Shown: positions 4,892-7,329 of the stretch, in pieces | Layout: every line of letters starts with the position of its first letter | How positions within the stretch are numbered: position 1 is the first letter of the stretch | Source: an uncultured beta proteobacterium | GTDB lineage: Bacteria > Pseudomonadota > Gammaproteobacteria > Burkholderiales > Burkholderiaceae | Direction: 5' to 3' | DNA length: 7,329 nucleotides | NCBI GenBank assembly: GCA_903930665.1 | Contig: CAIYZI010000725.1 | Location: forward strand, 1 to 7,329 | The notes under the pieces: model-generated | Seen by the model: the letters and a program-made list of their open reading frames with translations, nothing else | The model's database searches: none | What the model was told of the DNA's origin: nothing | Position numbers and translations under genes: made by a program

Positions 4892-5082
4892 TTATCGACT
4901 CCCCCGCTCTTATCAAGCTTTGCCAGCAAGTCATCAATGCAATTCACTGACATAGCCAATACAACACCCGTAAACAACAAGCAACGAACCTCGTAAGACC
5001 CAATCACACATATGCAGCCCACAATCCCAAGCAACATCAAAATAAATAACCATCGCGTGAACCGCACATCTTTTATACTCAT
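4885..5082 (-). CDS. 65-aa protein with two transmembrane segments
   Basis: The protein has 65 residues from ATG 5082. Hydrophobic segments lie at about 10-31 (WLFILMLLGIVGCICVIG) and 34-50 (LLFTGVVLAMSVNCI), with a short charged end (DDLLAKLDKSGGVDKW). Longer in-frame starts exist up to 5217, but ATG 5082 has AGGAGAGG just upstream and lies downstream of a good promoter, while the extension would cross that promoter. It is the first gene of the leftward block, as expected for an early phage product. The family is not recognised. The compact double-span form resembles small holins and superinfection-exclusion proteins in shape only. Confidence 0.7.
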   Translation of the reverse strand: MSIKDVRFTRWLFILMLLGIVGCICVIGSYEVRCLLFTGVVLAMSVNCIDDLLAKLDKSGGVDKW

Positions 5083-5110
5083 TATCCTCTCCTGTTTTAT
5101 GAACATGTTT

Positions 5111-5139
5111 ATTATATGTTTCGCCGCGGTTAAAAACAA
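5111..5139 (-). promoter_or_regulatory. Leftward promoter of the divergent pair
   Basis: On the minus strand TTGTTT (5139-5134), a 17-nt spacer and a perfect TATAAT (5116-5111). Transcription would begin near 5105, about 20 nt before ATG 5082. The 8-bp palindrome AACATGTT (5102-5109) lies at the predicted start point, and the palindrome CCGCGG (5124-5129) lies in the spacer. Confidence 0.65.
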
Positions 5140-5142
5140 GCG

Positions 5143-5171
5143 TTGATTATTGCCTCTTACTAATATAATAT
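5143..5171 (+). promoter_or_regulatory. Rightward promoter of the divergent pair
   Basis: TTGATT (5143-5148) is followed by TAATAT (5166-5171) after 17 nt, or by a perfect TATAAT (5164-5169) after 15 nt. The -35 box is only 3 bp from that of the leftward promoter. Downstream is the best ribosome-binding site in the window, AAGGAGGTGA (5184-5193), before ATG 5198. Confidence 0.55.
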
Positions 5172-5197
5172 TTGAAAAAAACGAAGGAGGTGACTGA

Positions 5198-5524
5198 ATG
5201 ACTGACGAGGGTCTCATCTTTAATAGCTTAAAGAACTCAAATTGCGATGGTTATTTGCTTTTTTCATACCTGGTAAAAGGTGGGGTTTCCAGAGGATATG
5301 CCAATGTATCACTCACCAAATATTTAAAGCAGAACTTATTTGTCAGATTGATGCGTGGCTTATTTATCACGCCAATTTTTACACAAAAAGACATCAAAAG
5401 AATTAAAGATGGATTTAAAGAGATCGCTTTGGATTCTGATGTGGCGCTTTTATTTGTCTACGTGGATAAAGAAAATTTCATTAAGCATTACGATTTTTAT
5501 AGATTCGAACCACTGGGGGCATGA
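5198..5524 (+). CDS. 108-aa protein of unknown function heading the recombination operon
   Basis: The protein has 108 residues. ATG 5198 follows AAGGAGGTGA at 4-nt spacing, so strong translation is expected. The sequence shows a mixed alpha/beta pattern: a helix and strand at the start (LIFNSLKNSNCDGYLLFSYL), a basic middle (YLKQNLFVRLMRGLF), a helix (KDIKRIKDGFKEIAL), a strand (DVALLFVYV) and an aromatic end (HYDFYRFEPL). I see no metal-binding or catalytic motif and do not recognise the family. The stop overlaps the ERF start (ATGA), so the two are coupled. By position it could be an accessory of annealing recombination or an inhibitor of host nucleases, as other phages encode beside their recombinases. 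That is inference from neighbourhood only. Confidence 0.75.
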   Translation: MTDEGLIFNSLKNSNCDGYLLFSYLVKGGVSRGYANVSLTKYLKQNLFVRLMRGLFITPIFTQKDIKRIKDGFKEIALDSDVALLFVYVDKENFIKHYDFYRFEPLGA

Positions 5525-6150
5525 TGGAAGACGAAAGATATCATAAGCAGAGCCAATGCATTGGTGAGCTGGCTACAGCTTTGGCGATGGCTCAGAGCGA
5601 ACTTGAGCACGCGCATAAATCCAGCACCAATCCTTTCTTCAAATCCAAATATGCGGATTTATCAGAAGTGATAAATACCATTCGTGATGTTTTTAATAAG
5701 CATGGCTTGAGCGTCATTCAAATGCCTTCTTATTCTGAGGTATCACCCGAGCCCAAAACCACGAGGGGGCATGCTTCGGTTGAGACGATGTTAATCCATA
5801 AGTCGGGGCAATGGTTATCGTCAATAGCAAGCGCTCCGGTGGGTAAAATGGATGCTCAGGGCGTTGGGGCGACCATTACTTATTTGCGCCGCTATGCGCT
5901 CGCTGCATTGGCCTGCATTGCGCAGGAAGATGATGATGGTGAGGTGCCTGTTGGCAGAAAGCCAGCAGGGGCAATGATTTGCGAAGAAGATAAAAAGAAG
6001 CTTTCTCTCCTTCAGTCTGATTCTGACGAGAGGGCGCAAGCATTTGCGCAATGCATGGAGAAGCTGGGGTTGACCGGTGGAATCTATGACATTCATAAAC
6101 TGACGCAAGAGCAGGCTGATAAAATAATCGTGTACGTTTCAAAAAAGTAA
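5521..6150 (+). CDS. erf: ERF-family single-strand DNA annealing protein
   Basis: The protein has 209 residues, a usual length for the family. It carries the ERF (essential recombination function) hallmarks: STNPFFKSKYADLSEVI (about 35-51), HGLSVIQMP (61-69), HKSGQWLSS (93-101), GVGATITYLRRYALAAL (114-130) and an acidic EDDDGE (136-141). ERF proteins, first known from phage P22, form rings and anneal complementary single strands, allowing circularisation and recombination of phage DNA. Residues 150-209 form a less conserved helical tail. The start overlaps the upstream stop; a second ATG at 5524 is an alternative. The SSB-like gene follows after 9 nt. No exonuclease gene is visible beside it. 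Expression should come from the promoter near 5143-5171. Confidence 0.95.
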   Translation: MMEDERYHKQSQCIGELATALAMAQSELEHAHKSSTNPFFKSKYADLSEVINTIRDVFNKHGLSVIQMPSYSEVSPEPKTTRGHASVETMLIHKSGQWLSSIASAPVGKMDAQGVGATITYLRRYALAALACIAQEDDDGEVPVGRKPAGAMICEEDKKKLSLLQSDSDERAQAFAQCMEKLGLTGGIYDIHKLTQEQADKIIVYVSKK

Positions 6151-6159
6151 GGATTGACT

Positions 6160-6693
6160 ATGTTTCACTTTGAGTATGTTGAACCCAATTCGATTGGTGT
6201 GGATGCTGAAGAAAGGAAGCGGCAGCGTGATGAGGCTACTAAGCGCTTTATTCCAGGCTCGGCCAGCTTTGAAATCAAGAAAGTGCTGACCCATGATAAG
6301 GAAGGCCAAGTTCTATCGACTAAATCTGGCGATCCAAAGATTGTAATCATCATTGAGCTTGAAGACGCCGAGTTTAACAAAGCCGATATCCTCATGCACA
6401 TCACCAGGAAGATGGGCTTCCGTATCCATGGTCTTTGCATGGCCATCGGGCGTCCCGAGCTCTATGCACAATCCGGGCTCGATACAAGCAAGATTATTGG
6501 TTGTCGTGGCAAATGCATGATTGAGGGCAAGACAGACGAATATGGCTACAAGCTTGATATCACCAAATTCCTGGAGCCATCAGCTCACAGCATGAGCATC
6601 GAAGAAGCGGTACAGCGAGCCACAGGATTCGCGCCGACCGAAGCGGACAATGTTCTTCATACTGAATTTCGGGATGGTGACATTCCATTTTAA
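6160..6693 (+). CDS. SSB-like phage protein (DUF669-type) with a DGDIPF tail
   Basis: The protein has 177 residues from ATG 6160, with TAAGGA at 6-nt spacing; a TTG at 6154 is too close to that site. Residues 35-70 suggest an OB-type strand pattern (ASFEIKKVLTH, then LSTKSGDPKIVIIIELE). Residues 110-138 hold a second strand region (GCRGKCMIEGKTDEYGYKLD). This resembles DUF669-type phage proteins often placed beside recombinases. The last residues, FRDGDIPF, copy the acidic tip of bacterial SSB (DDDIPF), which recruits partner proteins. A single-strand DNA-binding partner for the ERF protein is therefore likely. The assignment rests on the tail and context more than on full-length similarity. 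Confidence 0.75.
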   Translation: MFHFEYVEPNSIGVDAEERKRQRDEATKRFIPGSASFEIKKVLTHDKEGQVLSTKSGDPKIVIIIELEDAEFNKADILMHITRKMGFRIHGLCMAIGRPELYAQSGLDTSKIIGCRGKCMIEGKTDEYGYKLDITKFLEPSAHSMSIEEAVQRATGFAPTEADNVLHTEFRDGDIPF

Positions 6694-6694
6694 C

Positions 6695-6719
6695 GTACGA
6701 AAATTCTCATTTCGTGTAC
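6695..6719 (+). other. Imperfect hairpin just after the SSB-like gene
   Basis: GTACGAAA (6695-6702) pairs with TTTC-gt-GTAC (6710-6719), beginning 2 nt after the stop. No T run follows, so its role as a terminator is doubtful; it may protect the 3' end of the message. The octamers TTCGTGTA (6711-6718) and CTCGTGTA (6731-6738) form a spaced direct repeat 20 bp apart. Confidence 0.3.
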
Positions 6720-6763
6720 ATGAGCCCCCACTCGTGTATGCGATTTGAGATATTTCACACACA

Positions 6764-6807
6764 GTTCGGCTCCTGTTCGGCCCTTGCTCGGCCCGTACTC
6801 GGCATGC
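6764..6807. repeat. Four tandem 11-bp iteron-like repeats
   Basis: The units are GTTCGGCTCCT, GTTCGGCCCTT, GCTCGGCCCGT and ACTCGGCATGC, all sharing TCGGC at the same place, with an exact 11-bp period over 44 bp. Eleven bp is about one helical turn, so a protein would contact one face of the DNA. The period is not a multiple of three and no credible gene covers it. The following 90 bp are more AT-rich. A replication origin or an array of regulator sites are the natural readings. Confidence 0.7.
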
Positions 6808-6861
6808 GGTGATTTGTGGTAAAGCAAAAACGGATTATTGTAACAGATATTGCCCTAACCG

Positions 6862-6901
6862 TCAGTCTAGTTATACCACCATATTGGAATAACTAGGCTG
6901 A
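6862..6901. repeat. 13-bp inverted repeat with 14-bp centre
   Basis: TCAGTCTAGTTAT (6862-6874) faces ATAACTAGGCTGA (6889-6901), with one mismatch that is a G-U pair in RNA. The centre ACCACCATATTGGA contains its own CCA/TGG pairing. It overlaps a weak promoter-like pair (TTGCCC at 6850-6855, TATACC at 6872-6877). It could be an operator, a recombination site or a single-strand origin hairpin. The surrounding 6694-7066 contains no convincing gene. Confidence 0.6.
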
Positions 6902-7007
6902 ATCAATGTCTGTAGACGATGCAAGAAAGCGTATGTAAGAAGGCACCGGGAAGAACGGAAAGCAGCAAACCTATTTTAAATCCTCGATAAGCTCTGTTGA
7001 AATGATA

Positions 7008-7036
7008 TTGAGTCGTCGATCGCGCAGCCATATAAT
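7008..7036 (+). promoter_or_regulatory. Strong promoter for the 60-aa gene
   Basis: TTGAGT (7008-7013), a 17-nt spacer and a perfect TATAAT (7031-7036). Transcription would start near 7043, about 24 nt before ATG 7067. Confidence 0.7.
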
Positions 7037-7066
7037 CCTGCACCCCTAACGGTTCAAGGAGTGGCC

Positions 7067-7249
7067 ATGTTTGCACGTCTCATCGCACAAAAATATGAAA
7101 TCCCTTACCTTACATACAGGGGTTCCACCTATCTCTTCATCGATGACAAAGAACTAATGAAGAAGACTGAGGGTCTATTCAAATATTACAAGGTCATTCC
7201 TGGTTTCAACGACGCATTTCAGCGCCATTACCTACGCGTCGTCCACTAG
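7067..7249 (+). CDS. 60-aa orphan protein of unknown function
   Basis: The protein has 60 residues from ATG 7067. AAGGAG (7055-7060) is 6 nt upstream; the in-frame GTG at 7061 touches that site and is rejected. The sequence is basic and aromatic: FARLIAQKYEIPYLTYRG, STYLFIDDKELMKKTEGLF, then KYYKVIPGFNDAFQRHYL. The pattern suggests a small strand-helix fold without membrane segments or cysteines. Having its own near-consensus promoter and good ribosome-binding site, it is probably well expressed, perhaps in the lysogen or very early. It stands apart from the rightward operon and meets the leftward gene at 7246 end to end. The family is not recognised. Confidence 0.7.
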   Translation: MFARLIAQKYEIPYLTYRGSTYLFIDDKELMKKTEGLFKYYKVIPGFNDAFQRHYLRVVH

Positions 7250-7329
7250 TGACGCTTAGCCCTCTCTTTTTGTTCTTCAGTAACGATATCCTTATCCACC
7301 TGCTCGAGATTGATAACGCCATTGGTCTC
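7246..7329 (-). CDS. C-terminal end of a leftward gene (partial)
   Basis: The last 27 codons and the TAG stop lie in the window. The end is polar and charged (NLEQVDKDIVTEEQKERAKRH), consistent with a helical tail. Its stop and that of the 60-aa gene share the palindrome CTAG, so the two genes converge with a 4-bp overlap. The frame is open to the window edge, but the stretch is short, so the call is moderate. No family can be named. Confidence 0.55.
   Translation of the reverse strand, partial: ETNGVINLEQVDKDIVTEEQKERAKRH

Noticed and set aside
5083..5217. N-terminal extension of the 65-aa membrane protein
   Set aside because: It would run through the divergent promoters, while ATG 5082 has a fine ribosome-binding site.
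6764..6807. CRISPR array
   Set aside because: The units are 11 bp and contiguous without spacers, and no cas gene is present.
6720..6812. 30-codon open frame running through the 11-bp repeats
   Set aside because: No ribosome-binding site before ATG 6720, and the 11-bp period shifts frame in each unit, so the repeats are not a coding pattern.
6901..6940. 10-codon frame starting ATGTCTGTAGAC
   Set aside because: Too short and with no ribosome-binding site; a leader peptide cannot be supported.

Overview
The window looks like the early (replication, recombination and accessory) region of a temperate tailed phage or prophage, or a closely related phage-like element, of a bacterium with middling to low GC. 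Four recognisable genes support this. One is an ERF-family single-strand annealing protein (5521-6150). The next gene is an SSB-like protein with a DGDIPF tail (6160-6693). A replication-initiator-like protein with an N-terminal winged helix lies at 2559-3653, and an excisionase/AlpA-type helix-turn-helix protein at 1981-2469. A DUF1353 phage protein (1428-1778) and many small, tightly packed, overlapping genes with clear Shine-Dalgarno sites fit the same picture. No integrase, terminase, portal or repressor is visible, and the host cannot be named from the sequence.

Layout. Positions 1-731 (+) hold a row of overlapping small genes: the end of an acidic protein, a W-x-P-I-type phage protein, and a protein resembling the DUF2829/Tad2 (Thoeris anti-defence) family. 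Positions 715-1213 (-) hold a two-gene unit, a tiny lipoprotein and a helical protein, with its own promoter. Positions 1214-1427 are non-coding and carry a perfect 9-bp inverted repeat enclosing a second hairpin. Positions 1428-5082 (-) form a long leftward block. In transcription order it encodes small membrane proteins, a coiled-coil peptide, a two-helix membrane protein, a 64-aa protein, the replication-like protein behind a leader rich in inverted repeats, the HTH protein, a small acidic protein and the DUF1353 protein. Positions 5083-5197 hold back-to-back promoters. Positions 5198-6693 (+) form the rightward operon: unknown 108-aa protein, ERF, SSB-like. Positions 6694-7066 are non-coding and unusually structured, with four tandem 11-bp repeats, a 13-bp inverted repeat and a good promoter. 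That promoter drives a 60-aa orphan gene, which converges on the end of another leftward gene.

How it may work together. The rightward operon supplies annealing recombination, and the leftward block supplies replication initiation and regulation. The -35 boxes of the two divergent promoters are only 3 bp apart, so the two directions may compete for RNA polymerase. Three places could be an origin or a control site: the iteron-like array at 6764-6807, the repeat inside the replication gene at 3196-3219, and the dyad-rich leader at 3665-3812. Sequence alone does not decide between them.
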